A stretch of 64,000 nt of DNA from Ariolimax columbianus (GCA_036924085.1 JAVGWX010000013.1:52806404-52870403); one strand, 5' to 3'. Positions 41,201 through 45,207 are shown, numbered from the stretch's first letter. Notes: generated by a model from the sequence alone, not told the origin. A program made the numbers and translations.

Positions 41201-41623
41201 TGCTTAATACAGGGTTCTAGATACCAAGCTATATAGTAGTATTGATTGTGTTATTGTATTATTAGTATTATATTACTGACTCAGACTGGTTCATTTCAAT
41301 TAGTGATGGGAGTGTCACTGTCAGTGATGCTTGTTGCAGGGACGGGCATTTTATTGTTAAACGAGAGTTAGTAAAGTGATTGTAAAGTCCAACGGCTAAG
41401 TCATCTCAATCTGCTAAAACATTACCTGAACAATCCAAAATATGTTCGCTGTTGTATTTTTAATTGCAGGCCACCTTTTCAGGGAGCGCAAATTTCGAAC
41501 ATATGTAGGCCTACTGCTTTCATTAATATTGCCAGAGTCAAGAGTAGAAAAGAAACACGAAAGCGCTACTGCTAGGGCTGTTCCTAGAATAATAAACAGA
41601 ACAATACATCGAATCCGAATCAT
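6119..41623 (-). CDS. TMEM62: TMEM62 gene, seven N-terminal coding exons (C-terminus off the left edge)
   Basis: This is the gene for transmembrane protein 62, a calcineurin-like metallophosphoesterase attached to membranes; its substrate is not established as far as I know. The exons are 41426-41623, 37654-37765, 25036-25173, 15102-15147, 11068-11233, 8004-8128 and 6119-6241. They join in phase to 908 nt, or 302 residues plus two bases. All five metallophosphatase blocks are present in order: DIH (residues 69-71), GDLTD (104-108), GNHD (147-150), WFGHF (241-245) and CGHLH (269-273). Residues 6-25 form a hydrophobic N-terminal anchor. Every junction has GT/AG ends. The later exons of the family, which encode several membrane segments, were not found in 1-6118. 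Introns of 2.9 to 12.5 kb are packed with transposons and one holds an rDNA fragment. The family assignment rests on recognising the motif series and the flanking residues. Confidence 0.9.
6242..6468. other. TMEM62 intron 6, proximal part
   Basis: AT-rich sequence with nothing recognised apart from an acceptor tract next to exon 7. Confidence 0.4.
6469..6827 (-). mobile_element. SINE-B, near full length
   Basis: On the minus strand it starts GGGATCAAGATGCTGAGC, passes GGTCAGC-like and ATCCTGGATAACAC-like landmarks and the core near 6600, and ends in (GAA)n (seen as TTCTTCTTTATTC at 6470). About 355 bp, moderately diverged. Confidence 0.75.
6890..7460 (-). mobile_element. LINE C-terminal fragment
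   Basis: The minus strand encodes [38 protein letters not shown] and [14 protein letters not shown], then (frameshifted) [15 protein letters not shown]. This is the post-RT region of a LINE. The same block recurs at 46.6-47.6 kb. Family uncertain. Confidence 0.55.
7461..8003. other. TMEM62 intron 6, distal part
   Basis: No coding or repeat signature recognised; AT-rich. Confidence 0.4.
8004..8128 (-). CDS. TMEM62: TMEM62 coding exon 6 (WFGHF block)
   Basis: The exon is 125 nt, residues 221-261 plus two bases. The acceptor is TTGTTCACAG and the donor ATGAG|GTTAGT. It encodes [19 protein letters not shown] and then [20 protein letters not shown], carrying the GH metal-ligand block. An (AT)n/(CA)n microsatellite lies about 50 bp upstream of the acceptor. 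Confidence 0.91.
8180..8262. repeat. Compound microsatellite (TA)n-(GCAC)n-(CA)n
   Basis: About 42 bp of TA, then GCATGCACGCACGCACGCAC, then CA repeats. It alternates purine and pyrimidine throughout, so it could adopt Z-DNA. It lies about 50 bp from the exon 6 acceptor. Confidence 0.9.
8263..8960. other. Unassigned block, relatively CpG-rich
   Basis: About 700 bp of clearly higher GC, with roughly 36 CpGs counted by eye, inside TMEM62 intron 5. It is open over 128 codons on the minus strand (8302-8688) and 118 on the plus strand. Neither translation shows a motif, a transmembrane segment or a known family, and I saw no terminal repeats. It could be a young mobile element of unknown class or a captured gene fragment. 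A (TA)n tract at 8966-8988 closes it. Confidence 0.35.
9023..9276 (+). mobile_element. SINE-A, full length with 13-bp TSD
   Basis: This is the best copy of the family. The A box lies in GGCGTGGCCTAGTGGTTATG and the B box is GGGTTCGATCCCC. The core is near 9161-9204, followed by AATAAGGCGAACACA and an A-rich tail. The TSD AAACAGACAGACA is at 9010-9022 and 9277-9289. TPRT by a LINE is implied. Confidence 0.92.
9290..10163. other. TMEM62 intron 5, no feature recognised
   Basis: AT-rich, without repeats, exons or RNA genes that I can identify. Confidence 0.45.
10172..10428 (+). mobile_element. SINE-C (tRNA-headed) with 8-bp TSD
   Basis: The head GCGTAGCGCAGTGGTTAGTG (A box) is followed by CTGGGTTCATTCCCC (B box) and an unrelated body containing CGGCTCCCCGGTCGACCCAG. 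The TSD CTTAATAG is at 10164-10171 and 10429-10436. A diverged relative is at 30312. Confidence 0.88.
10437..11067. other. TMEM62 intron 5 next to exon 5
   Basis: AT-rich; nothing recognised. Confidence 0.4.
11068..11233 (-). CDS. TMEM62: TMEM62 coding exon 5
   Basis: The exon is 166 nt, residues 165-220. The acceptor is AACAACAG and the donor GATGAT|GTAAGC. The diagnostic stretch is [20 protein letters not shown] followed by [10 protein letters not shown], which I recognise from the TMEM62 family. It ends in phase 0, matching the AAG start of exon 6. The correct frame is the one opening [10 protein letters not shown]; the other two frames lose the family signature. Confidence 0.9.
11234..11814. 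other. TMEM62 intron 4, no feature recognised
   Basis: No exon, RNA gene or repeat family identified. Confidence 0.4.
11815..12090 (+). mobile_element. SINE-B with internal deletion
   Basis: It carries the 5' head (GAGCTGCAGTGGTCAGCGAC), then jumps from GCGTCAGGG to CAGACGGGCTAAGTAGAAG, skipping about 75 bp. It then has the core at 11941-11984 and the 3' part ending GAGAACGAACAAAG. Confidence 0.8.
12138..14962 (-). mobile_element. RTE-like LINE, nearly complete (2.8 kb, 12-bp TSD)
   Basis: The endonuclease domain has [40 protein letters not shown] and [15 protein letters not shown]. The RT has [45 protein letters not shown] and [11 protein letters not shown]. The C-terminus has [13 protein letters not shown] and [15 protein letters not shown]-rich 5' UTR lies at about 14800-14962, and the 3' tail is AAGTAAATAAGTAAG-like near 12140. 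The flanks GTGTGTAATTAG (12126-12137) and GTGTGTAAGTAG (14963-14974) are a 12-bp TSD with one mismatch. Several frameshifts and stops mean this copy is dead. It lies in TMEM62 intron 4, in the gene's sense orientation. Confidence 0.9.
15102..15147 (-). CDS. TMEM62: TMEM62 coding exon 4 (46-nt small exon)
   Basis: This tiny exon supplies the Asp of GNHD followed by [14 protein letters not shown] and two bases of an Arg codon (residues 150-165). The acceptor is TTTTTTCAG and the donor TTACAG|GTATTT. It fits exactly the 1-base entry and 2-base exit phases required by exons 3 and 5, and the SFDV...NNYYR pattern suits the family. The intron separating it from exon 3 is 9.9 kb and contains the rDNA/LINE block. 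Confidence 0.87.
15148..15540. other. TMEM62 intron 3 next to exon 4
   Basis: Unassigned AT-rich DNA apart from the 29-bp N-A tail insertion at 15279-15307. Confidence 0.45.
15279..15307 (-). mobile_element. 29-bp 'tail-only' N-A LINE insertion
   Basis: The insert is the last 14 or so bases of the N-A 3' end plus (GAA)n, seen as TTCTTCTTCTTCTTCGTACG and CTGTCAGAC. The perfect direct repeats CAAAATGAATC at 15268-15278 and 15308-15318 are an 11-bp TSD. This is TPRT that copied only the extreme 3' end. Confidence 0.82.
15541..15706 (+). mobile_element. SINE-B, 5'-truncated
   Basis: It begins within the core (GACGGATGTGTCAGACCGAA), continues through ACAACGCATTCC and ends GAACGCAGAAGAAGAAG, a (GAA)n tail. 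Confidence 0.78.
15720..16130 (+). mobile_element. LINE RNase H fragment (Jockey/I-like), degenerate
   Basis: The translation gives [20 protein letters not shown] and [14 protein letters not shown], the last catalytic block of a LINE-encoded RNase H, followed by [16 protein letters not shown] with stops. A related short remnant lies near 30055-30130. Confidence 0.6.
16131..16470 (+). mobile_element. Degenerate N-A-related RT fragment
   Basis: Around 16310-16460 the sequence reads like the [10 protein letters not shown]...VPQQAEL...EDQI block of the N-A RT, interrupted by stops. The first half is unclear. Confidence 0.4.
16696..17772 (-). mobile_element. N-A LINE, 5'-truncated copy with RNase H
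   Basis: The 3' tail (GAA)n lies at the left (TTCTTCTTCTTCTTCTTCGT). The minus strand encodes RNase H ([20 protein letters not shown]) and the Cys/His knuckle [20 protein letters not shown], then upstream [13 protein letters not shown] sequence. It ends at RT-thumb sequence near 17772. Small frameshifts are present. Confidence 0.85.
17776..17900 (-). mobile_element. SINE-like fragment carrying an N-A-type 3' tail
   Basis: Minus-strand order: ATCGGATGCACTGAGCCACA (the SINE core), AACAAAATAAAACAGTGCAA, and then AACAGCGTATGATGAAGAAG, which matches the N-A LINE 3' end rather than the usual SINE-A A-tail. It abuts the 5' end of the N-A copy at 16696-17772. Confidence 0.5.
17901..18300 (-). other. 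Unassigned, possibly rDNA 3' flank
   Basis: It lies immediately beyond recognisable 28S sequence on the minus strand. It has higher GC than the intron around it, but I could not match it to a conserved rRNA helix. Confidence 0.3.
18300..18520 (-). pseudogene. 28S rRNA 3' region, second copy (fragment)
   Basis: Read antisense it contains GATTCTGGCTTAGAGGCGTT, GGTAGCTTCGCACCATTGGC and GCGATTCCTCTCGAAGGAG, which are landmarks of the 28S 3' domain. It repeats, with substitutions, the segment at 18700-18910 and is truncated right after the GATTCCTCTCG landmark. Confidence 0.75.
18590..18993 (-). pseudogene. 28S rRNA 3' region, first copy including the 3' terminus
   Basis: The sense (minus) strand ends with CGGTCGGGGTGTCGTAAGCA and AGAGCAGCCACCTCACTGCG, corresponding to the terminal helix region of 28S near 18600-18650. 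Upstream lie AACCTCTAAGCCGGAATCCC and AGGCTGATAAGCCAACGG. It is substituted at many normally invariant sites, so it is a pseudogene. It continues at 18994 into an 18S piece. Confidence 0.78.
18994..19363 (-). pseudogene. Tandem 18S-28S chimeric rRNA segments
   Basis: Three times the same artificial junction appears: 28S ending CTATTAGACCC (or CTATTGGACCC) is followed at once by 18S AACGAATCAAGAG, AATGAGAGTGCTC or AACGAAAGTGCTC. The junctions lie near 19003, 19168 and 19360. Spacings are about 165 and 190 bp. One shared breakpoint implies a single fusion followed by duplication. Confidence 0.75.
19364..19849 (-). pseudogene. 18S rRNA, central segment (3' of the LINE insertion)
   Basis: Antisense landmarks: CCGTCAATTCCTTTAAGTTT, ACTTCCCCCGGAACCCAAAC, GAATTTCACCTCTAACGCC and CCATTATTCCATGCACCATT. 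It is collinear with 22038-22835 across the LINE. Substitutions such as CCAAACACTTTGG suggest it is no longer selected. The 3' third of 18S is absent. Confidence 0.88.
19838..19849. repeat. TSD of the N-A insertion in 18S (left copy)
   Basis: GAACACTTTAAT is repeated exactly at 22038-22049. In intact 18S only one copy would exist, next to the TTTTTTCAAAG that flanks the right end. Confidence 0.9.
19850..22037 (+). mobile_element. N-A (nimbus-like) LINE inserted in the 18S rRNA gene
   Basis: It is 5'-truncated in the region before the [22 protein letters not shown], then a frameshift. RT blocks follow: [48 protein letters not shown] and [18 protein letters not shown]. At about 20820 an internal deletion jumps to [20 protein letters not shown], removing the YADD catalytic motif. 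RNase H is open from about 21217 to 22020: [21 protein letters not shown] and [17 protein letters not shown], followed by the knuckle [17 protein letters not shown]. The 3' end is CTGCGTACGATGAAGAAG, followed by the 12-bp TSD. It cannot move by itself. It is close in sequence to the copy at 34.7 kb. Confidence 0.92.
22038..22835 (-). pseudogene. 18S rRNA, 5' segment
   Basis: The sense strand starts at about 22835 with TGGTTGATCCTGCCAGTAGT. It includes CTAATACATGCTTACCAAGC, GCAGCCGCGGTAATTCCAGC (the universal 530 loop) and GTATATTAAAGTTGTTGCAG, and ends at the LINE in TTTGAAAAAATTAAAGTG. It is fairly well conserved. Whether it is transcribed cannot be told, but the gene is broken. Confidence 0.93.
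22836..23440 (-). other. Probable rDNA 5' external transcribed spacer
   Basis: GC-rich DNA (visibly above the intron around it) that lies directly upstream of the 18S start on the same strand, as an ETS should. Its identity is by position; ETS is not conserved enough to recognise by eye. Confidence 0.6.
23446..23650 (-). mobile_element. N-A LINE fragment (RT thumb)
   Basis: The minus strand encodes [20 protein letters not shown] and [20 protein letters not shown]. Neither a tail nor a TSD was found, so it is a broken piece next to the ETS-like DNA. Confidence 0.8.
23715..23970 (+). repeat. Pyrimidine-rich tract
   Basis: About 250 bp with few G on the plus strand, including a run of about 11 C at 23879-23889. 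The TMEM62 transcript would be purine-rich here. Confidence 0.6.
23990..24645 (-). mobile_element. Mariner-like transposon remnant
   Basis: The minus strand reads [20 protein letters not shown] and [20 protein letters not shown], the first helix-turn-helix of a mariner-type transposase. Further on (24150-24200) it reads [11 protein letters not shown], the linker motif before the catalytic domain. The catalytic DDD region is absent. Confidence 0.7.
24646..25035. other. TMEM62 intron 3 next to exon 3
   Basis: AT-rich; nothing recognised. Confidence 0.4.
25036..25173 (-). CDS. TMEM62: TMEM62 coding exon 3 (GDLTD and GNH blocks)
   Basis: The exon is 138 nt. The acceptor is TCTCTAG and the donor CATG|GTGAGT. 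It encodes [13 protein letters not shown] through KWLDLRGNH (residues 104-149), carrying the bridging Asp of the GD motif and the Asn/His of GNHD. The final Asp is split: its G is here and the AT is in the 46-nt exon 4. The intron upstream, towards exon 2, is 12.5 kb and contains most of the nested LINEs. Confidence 0.92.
25574..25915 (+). mobile_element. SINE-B inserted in the CR1-like copy
   Basis: About 340 bp: CATAGCTGACTGCTAGCGTC, GTAATCCTGGATAACAGGCT, the core, then TTGGGAACGAACGAAG. It interrupts the CR1 codons between GATGCTATTTAT and CTAGATTTTGC; ATTTAT is repeated on both sides as a possible short TSD. Confidence 0.8.
26500..26785 (-). mobile_element. RTE-like LINE 3' end inserted in the CR1-like copy (8-bp TSD)
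   Basis: Minus strand: [20 protein letters not shown] and [20 protein letters not shown], with a 3' tail of GAT repeats. The TSD TGGAGCCC is at 26492-26499 and 26786-26793. Removing it restores the CR1 reading GGAGCCC...CTAACAT. Confidence 0.8.
27219..27330 (+). mobile_element. tRNA-headed SINE fragment
   Basis: GTGGCCAAATGGTTTCGAGG (A-box-like) and AGTGGTTTGATACCC (B-box-like) are spaced as in a tRNA. It does not fold into a clean tRNA, and the acceptor stem is not complementary. Confidence 0.45.
27331..28578. other. TMEM62 intron 2, 1.2 kb without recognised features
   Basis: AT-rich, no coding similarity, no tandem repeats. Confidence 0.45.
28591..29213 (-). mobile_element. N-A LINE with internal deletion, 12-bp TSD
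   Basis: The 3' terminal 15 or so bases plus (GAA)n join directly to RT-thumb sequence ([20 protein letters not shown] and [20 protein letters not shown]), so the whole RNase H region is missing. It is truncated at 29213. The TSD AATGGCAAACTC is at 28579-28590 and 29214-29225. Confidence 0.87.
29251..29991 (+). mobile_element. Retroposon family M, expanded copy
   Basis: It starts GGGGAACTGAAACGTTAGTC, then has the 36-bp minisatellite, then a conserved 3' half (AAACAGGCTGTTTTCAAGAC, ACCGCCTGGAGGACCACAG, TTAACGCCCTTTACAGGACG) and ends GTGGACATTAAATGACAAC. Flanking AAAGCA may be a short TSD. The family is defined by comparison with 38244-38589 and 52818-53165. Confidence 0.78.
29272..29703 (+). 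repeat. 36-bp minisatellite, 12 units plus a degenerate unit
   Basis: The unit is GGTCAGACACAGCATACTGA plus CCAGGGCGTCACGTCA, with few substitutions. Each unit contains the inverted pair GGTCAG/CTGACC around a 10-nt loop. Because 36 is divisible by 3 it is open in frame ([12 protein letters not shown] repeated), which is not evidence for a protein. Confidence 0.97.
29992..30311. other. Intronic debris
   Basis: Around 30055-30130 there is weak resemblance to the LINE remnant at 16010-16110 (CACTGCAATCAATGAATCAG against CTGCTGCAATCAATGAACAA). Nothing else is clear. Confidence 0.35.
30312..30505 (+). mobile_element. SINE-C, diverged copy
   Basis: GGACAGTGGTTAGTGCATTG (A-box region) and GGAGTTCGGCCCCCAG (B-box region) are followed by ATGGCTCCCGGGGACAACCC, aligning with the 10172 copy. 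Confidence 0.65.
30756..30835 (-). repeat. Detached M-type minisatellite, about two units, inverted
   Basis: The minus strand reads GGTCAGACACAGCATACTGA and GGGCGTCACGTC, nearly identical to the 29.3-kb array. It lacks the rest of family M and abuts a SINE-B. Confidence 0.85.
30836..31160 (-). mobile_element. SINE-B copy
   Basis: The (GAA)n tail is at the left (TTCTTCTTGTTCTTCTTCAC). Then come TGAAAAGGGCCTTGTAAATA, a core near 30950 and a 5' head ending near 31150 (TTCATCTTGATCC). Confidence 0.75.
31320..31700 (-). mobile_element. LINE C-terminal fragment
   Basis: Minus strand: [20 protein letters not shown] and [20 protein letters not shown], the terminal block of an RTE-like LINE. Upstream sequence is degenerate. 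Confidence 0.6.
31740..31840 (-). mobile_element. SINE-B fragment
   Basis: GTATCGTAGTTTACAACGAG, TGCAGTATCTGCACATTTCG and CAAATATCCAATTTCAG match the antisense SINE-B 3' half with divergence. Confidence 0.55.
31909..32499 (+). mobile_element. N-A LINE, strongly 5'-truncated (12-bp TSD)
   Basis: It begins inside RNase H (LKSQINI...[11 protein letters not shown]), then [40 protein letters not shown] and [20 protein letters not shown]. It ends GACAGCGTACGAAGAAG. The TSD GTTTCCAGGGCT is at 31897-31908 and 32500-32511. Confidence 0.88.
32600..33290 (-). mobile_element. RTE-like LINE endonuclease domain (fragment)
   Basis: Minus strand: [40 protein letters not shown], then [34 protein letters not shown] and [10 protein letters not shown]. 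The order and motifs (WN-like, ETS, GDxNA) are those of an APE-type endonuclease. Frameshifted. Confidence 0.75.
33291..33724. other. TMEM62 intron 2, unassigned
   Basis: No clear feature. The last 100 bp may be 5' sequence of the N-B element that follows. Confidence 0.35.
34717..36668 (-). mobile_element. N-A LINE nested in N-B (10-bp TSD)
   Basis: The (GAA)n tail is at the left, TTCTTCTTCTTCTTCGTACG. Minus strand: RNase H ([49 protein letters not shown], then [20 protein letters not shown] after a 1-base shift near 35210), a knuckle, and an RT thumb in [24 protein letters not shown] form. The upstream RT is missing. The TSD CACCAGACCC is at 34707-34716 and 36669-36678. It is itself split by SINE-A at 36264-36529. 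Confidence 0.92.
36264..36529 (-). mobile_element. SINE-A nested in N-A (12-bp TSD)
   Basis: The poly(T) at 36264-36291 is the A-tail on the minus strand. The core and the B box (GGTTCGATCCCC on the minus strand) follow, then the head at 36529. The TSD TGTTTTGGGGTT is at 36252-36263 and 36530-36541. It is the youngest layer of the nest. Confidence 0.93.
37047..37403 (-). mobile_element. SINE-B, full length
   Basis: Minus strand: CGGGATCAAGATGCTGAGCA, GGGCTGCAGTGGTTAGCGAG (A-box-like), a repeated AGCGAGCCATAGCTG motif, the core, GCATTCCGTTCTCTGGACTA and a (GAA)n tail. A good consensus copy. Confidence 0.85.
37654..37765 (-). CDS. TMEM62: TMEM62 coding exon 2 (metal-binding DIH block)
   Basis: The exon is 112 nt, residues 67-103 plus one base. 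The acceptor is TGTGTTGCAG and the donor TTTCAG|GTATGT. It encodes [20 protein letters not shown] and onward to ELVLVS. The Asp and His of DIH are the first metal ligands of calcineurin-like phosphoesterases. It exits with a single G that completes the Gly of GDLTD in the next exon. Confidence 0.92.
37805..38230 (+). mobile_element. ZF-LINE C-terminal fragment
   Basis: [40 protein letters not shown] and NPQLRFKDV form the post-RT region of the LINE type that ends in a zinc finger. It decays after about 38020. A family M copy follows at once. Confidence 0.65.
38244..38589 (+). mobile_element. Retroposon family M, short-array copy (12-bp TSD)
   Basis: 346 bp: GGAGAACTGAGAGACTAGTC, only two minisatellite units, the conserved 3' half, the hairpin AAAGAGTAAACTTACTCTTT and the end GGGCATTAAACAACAACAA. 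The TSD TAGTAGAAGACA is at 38232-38243 and 38590-38601. Confidence 0.9.
38602..39454. other. TMEM62 intron 1, no feature recognised
   Basis: AT-rich single-copy-looking DNA. Confidence 0.45.
39455..41167 (+). mobile_element. CR1-like LINE, best RT copy, internally deleted
   Basis: It is open to 40830 (upstream intron adds spurious codons back to 39262). It has the endonuclease end ([35 protein letters not shown]), RT blocks [60 protein letters not shown] and [16 protein letters not shown]. At 40830 it jumps to [17 protein letters not shown] C-terminal codons, so FADD is lost. The 3' end has TTAAG repeats. It sits antisense in TMEM62 intron 1. Confidence 0.92.
41168..41425. other. TMEM62 intron 1 next to exon 1
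   Basis: Unassigned. Confidence 0.4.
41426..41623 (-). CDS. TMEM62: TMEM62 coding exon 1 (start codon, membrane anchor)
   Basis: This exon encodes residues 1-66 and ends in phase 0 at a CAG|GTAATG donor. It begins [19 protein letters not shown], a signal-anchor-like hydrophobic stretch with a basic N-terminus, and ends NIFWIVQ. That leads directly into VSDIHISKF of the next exon, as in the family. The ATG at 41623 is chosen because an in-frame TAA lies seven codons upstream and no earlier in-frame ATG exists. No TATA box or other promoter motif stands out upstream. Confidence 0.88.
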
Positions 41624-41949
41624 ATTTTTATCTATAAGATTTTAAAGCGTGACTGCTTGATATGGCTAGGAAGCAACCACGTTTCTATATTAACTAGCCT
41701 GTTGCAACAGAGACTATGTATTGCATTTTCGCCGGTTCATTTCATTTTTCCTAACTGCCGTCTACGAAAACCAAGTAATCTTTTCACCGCAGAAACACTA
41801 AAAAGATGTATTCATAAAACAGTTGGTACAGAGCTCTCTAGACCAGAGATTCTCAACCTTCCCGTGACCGTAGCCCCCTTTCGACCTTGTTCTCTTCCTT
41901 GTTTATCCAAACTCACAACAGGCATCAGAAAATGCAGACAGTAAACTTT
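41624..41949 (-). promoter_or_regulatory. Presumed TMEM62 5' UTR/promoter side
   Basis: This is the only sequence between the TMEM62 start codon and the upstream LINE wreckage, so any proximal promoter should be here. No TATA box, initiator or CpG island is evident. The call is by position only. Confidence 0.3.
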
Positions 41950-42965
41950 GCAGTTCCTCCTCTGAATGAGTCGTAATTGCGACATCATCCGCAAGAGCAG
42001 TTCTCTGATCAGCAGCTTCTTTATTTTGATCTTGGCTTTCAGCCTTTTAGCATCTGTGCGGGAATGAATGAATATACCATCATCCTGGTAACGGAAGGCA
42101 TGCTTCAGAGGGGTGAGAAATATATTCCAAAGAAGGTTGGAACAAGTACACAGTCGTGTTTTACTCCACACTTGATTGTAAATTCCTCTGATGTCGCATC
42201 ATCAAAGTTGATGGTATCTTTCATGTCAGTGTGGAACGACTCGATAATGCTCAGAAGAATCCACGGGCAACCAATCCTCCTAAACACTTTGAACAAACCC
42301 TCACGACTGACCAAATAGAATGCCTTCGGGATATCAACTAAGGCAATATACAATGGTTGCTTTTGTTCTCTGCATTTTTCTTGCAAACTGTCGTATTGAG
42401 AGTATCATATCCGTGGTGGGTCTATTCACACTAAAACCACCATTGTGACTCTGGGTAAACCTGGTTTCCTGGGACCTGGAGTCTGCACAGAACAATTCTG
42501 GCAAGTATCCTTCCAACGGTACAGAAGCGAAATTCCTCTGCAGCTGTTGCAATTGCTCTGGTCCCCTTTGTACTTGTATAAGATTACAGTGTTCGAATCT
42601 GAAATTTTGCAGAACATGTCCGTTATGCCAGCATAATGTATCAACTGGTGGGCCTGTCGGGCAAGTATGTCCTTTCCACTCCCGATGACCTCTATTTGGA
42701 TTCCATCCTTTCATGGAGCCTTGTCAGAAGCAAGGTCAGCAATACCACAGTTAACTTCTGCCATGGTTGGCAGTTAGTCTAGATGGTCCAGAGTTGGCTT
42801 GACCTTGATTGCATCCTCCGTTAGCGTTATATGGCTTAAGGGAGTTCAAGATAGTGCTCTACCCATCTGTCTAACTTCTTTTTTTTCTTATCAGTGAGGA
42901 TTTCCCTAAATAAAGCTTTTAGCGGCGCACTCCTTTTCACTGTTGAGCCGATGGCTTTCTTTACC
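41950..42965 (-). mobile_element. ZF-LINE RT fragment
   Basis: Minus strand, in broken frames: CRGISLLYRWK-like, then LQEKCREQKQPLYIALVDIP, KAFYLVSREGLFKVFRRIGC, GVKHDCVLVPTFFGIYFSPL and AKIKIKKLLIRELLL. The catalytic FADD block is lost. Same LINE type as 59.9-61.95 kb. Confidence 0.75.
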
Positions 42966-42975
42966 CCTTCATACT

Positions 42976-43869
42976 TAACTTAACGTAACGTCTTTATACT
43001 GGTTTAGAAGACTCATCAAAGTCTGTATACAACCAGCTACATTTGCATTACGCTGCTCTAAAAGCTTTGCGCATCCAATATATTCTTAAATGCATTGACT
43101 GTCTCTGTTTCCACTACCTCAGGTGGCAATGCATTACAAGCATTCATCACTCTCTGACTAAAGAATATATTCTAATATCCAATCTGGACCTTTCTTTGGT
43201 TAATTTGTATATGTGCCCTATTGTTCTTGTTGGTGGTTATATTTTCAAAAAAACTTGTTACAGTCTAATTTAACCTTCCCTGTGATTATCTTATAAACCT
43301 GTATTAAGTCACCTCGAATTAGTATTTTTTCTAAACACTGTAGCCAGTATGTCTGAGTCTTTCTTCATAACTGTATATCTGGAATCCCACTATCAGTTTT
43401 GCCACTCTTCTTTACATCCTTTTCAGCATGTGCATATCTCCTCTACGATAAGGACCCCACACATGTACACAGTACCCCAATCTCGATCAAATCAATGATT
43501 TATACAGTTTGACTATCTGTTTCTTACTCCTATATTTAATATTTATTTTTATCATACCTAACATTGCATTTGCCTTATTCACTGCGGCCTGGACTTTACC
43601 TATATGCTCTGTTATAACCCCTAGACCCTTTCCTTATCTATCATTCCAATATTGTTCTCGCCCATTTTGTAATCATGTTCCATATTGAATCTACCCATGT
43701 GGATAACTGTTCATTTGTCTATATTAAACACCATTTGCATCTCACGGTCTCGAATTTGATCTAAATCCAGCCTCAATATATTCTCAAATACTATAGTTGA
43801 GACACTCCTACATAGTTTTGTGTCATCCGCAAATTTTGCAATCATGGATTCTTTATCAATGTCCAAATC

Positions 43870-43907
<38 letters not shown>

Positions 43908-44650
43908 AGAACAAAATTGGTCCCAAAACCGAGCCCTGTGGCACTCCACACTAGTCAGAGGGCTCCTTATTTATGCCCACCTTCTGCCTTCTTCCCGTTA
44001 ACCAACTTTCAATCATTCGGCAACTTCCCCACCTATTTCATGTGATTTCAACTTTCTAAATAATCTGTGATGAGGTACTCTATGTAAAGCCTTTGCAAAA
44101 TCCAGATAAATAAATCCCACTGGTTCCCCTTTATCTATCATTTTATTAACCTCCTCCATTAATATACAATAGATCATACAATAGATTTGTAAAGCACGAT
44201 CTCCCTCTAGTAAACCTATGCTGACTATTTATGATTAGATTAAACCTGTCTAGATTCATTACAATGTTTTCTTTGATAAATGATTCTAGCAATTTATAGA
44301 CTATGCTCGTTAAACTCATCGGCCTATAATTTGTTGGATCTGATTTCTTTCCCTTTTTTAATAAGGGAATCACTCCTGCATCTGTATAATCTCTTGGAAC
44401 AATGCATTTTGCAAGTGATTAAGAACATAATATAGCCAATGGTTTTGCTAGTTGGTCTCTAATTTCAAACACCAATTTTGGATGAATACCATCTTGACCT
44501 GGACATTTATCCACTTTTAATCTCTCCAATTTTTAAAAAAACCATTTCCTCCGTAATACAGATTGATTTTAATCACACTATATACGTGTCACATTTGCAA
44601 ATATATATAGGCTCTGGGATCTTGGAGCAGTTTTCTTTTGTAAATACTGT
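42976..44650 (-). mobile_element. CR1-like LINE copy (antisense to TRMT61A)
   Basis: From the 3' tail (AACTTAACGT-type repeats at 42976) it reads upstream on the minus strand through the C-terminus, KFADDTKLCRSVSTIVFENI (the FADD motif is intact here), [36 protein letters not shown] and SQHRFTRGRSCFTNLL, to QYFGTVFTK near 44640. Many lesions. Confidence 0.87.
43871..43906. repeat. (TA)n microsatellite inside CR1 RT codons
   Basis: The tract replaces the codons for LIYINDLD, whose normal sequence (ATATATATAAA-like) is a ready seed for AT expansion. Confidence 0.9.
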
Positions 44651-44661
44651 GCCATAGTATT

Positions 44662-45080
44662 AATTTAGTAGGCCCTCTCAAAGACAGAACAGGGAAAATA
44701 ATAAGTGAGAATAGGGAGGCAGCTAATCTACTCAATCAGTACTTTAGCAGTCTACACAAAAGAGGACTGCTTCAATATCCCAGAGCCTATAGATATTTTC
44801 AAATGTGAAATGGATATAGCGGGATTAAAATCAATCTCTATTATGAAGGAAATGTTTTTTGTTTTTTTTTAATGGAGGGGTTGAAAGTGGATAAATGTCC
44901 AGGCCAAGATGGTATTCATCCAAAATTGGTGTTTGAAATTAGAGACCAACTAGCAAAACCATTGGCTATATTTTATGTTCTCAATCATTTGCAGAAGGGA
45001 TTGTTCCACTGGATTTGGAAAATGCAGGAGTGATCCCCTTATTCAAAAAGGACAAAAAAGCAGATCCAACGAACTATAGA
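44662..45080 (+). mobile_element. CR1-like LINE fragment in opposite orientation
   Basis: It begins at codons for [20 protein letters not shown] and continues [20 protein letters not shown] to KKADPTNY, with frameshifts. It overlaps in content the 5' part of the antisense copy 42976-44650, so the two form a head-to-head inverted pair. Confidence 0.82.
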
Positions 45081-45207
45081 GCCATAGCTGACTGCTAGCG
45101 TCAGGGCCAGCGAACCAGAGCTGCCAAGAACCTTCTTATTAGCCTTCTACACCTCCATGCGGTGATCCTGGATTACAAGCTGCAACAGAGCAGACTGGCT
45201 AAGGGAG
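45081..45207 (+). mobile_element. SINE-B fragment just upstream of TRMT61A
   Basis: CATAGCTGACTGCTAGCGTC, GCCAGCGAACCAGAGCTGCC and GGTGATCCTGGATTACAAGC, cut off at CTGGCTAAGGGA. It interrupts the CR1 fragment and ends about 165 bp before the TRMT61A ATG. Confidence 0.8.
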
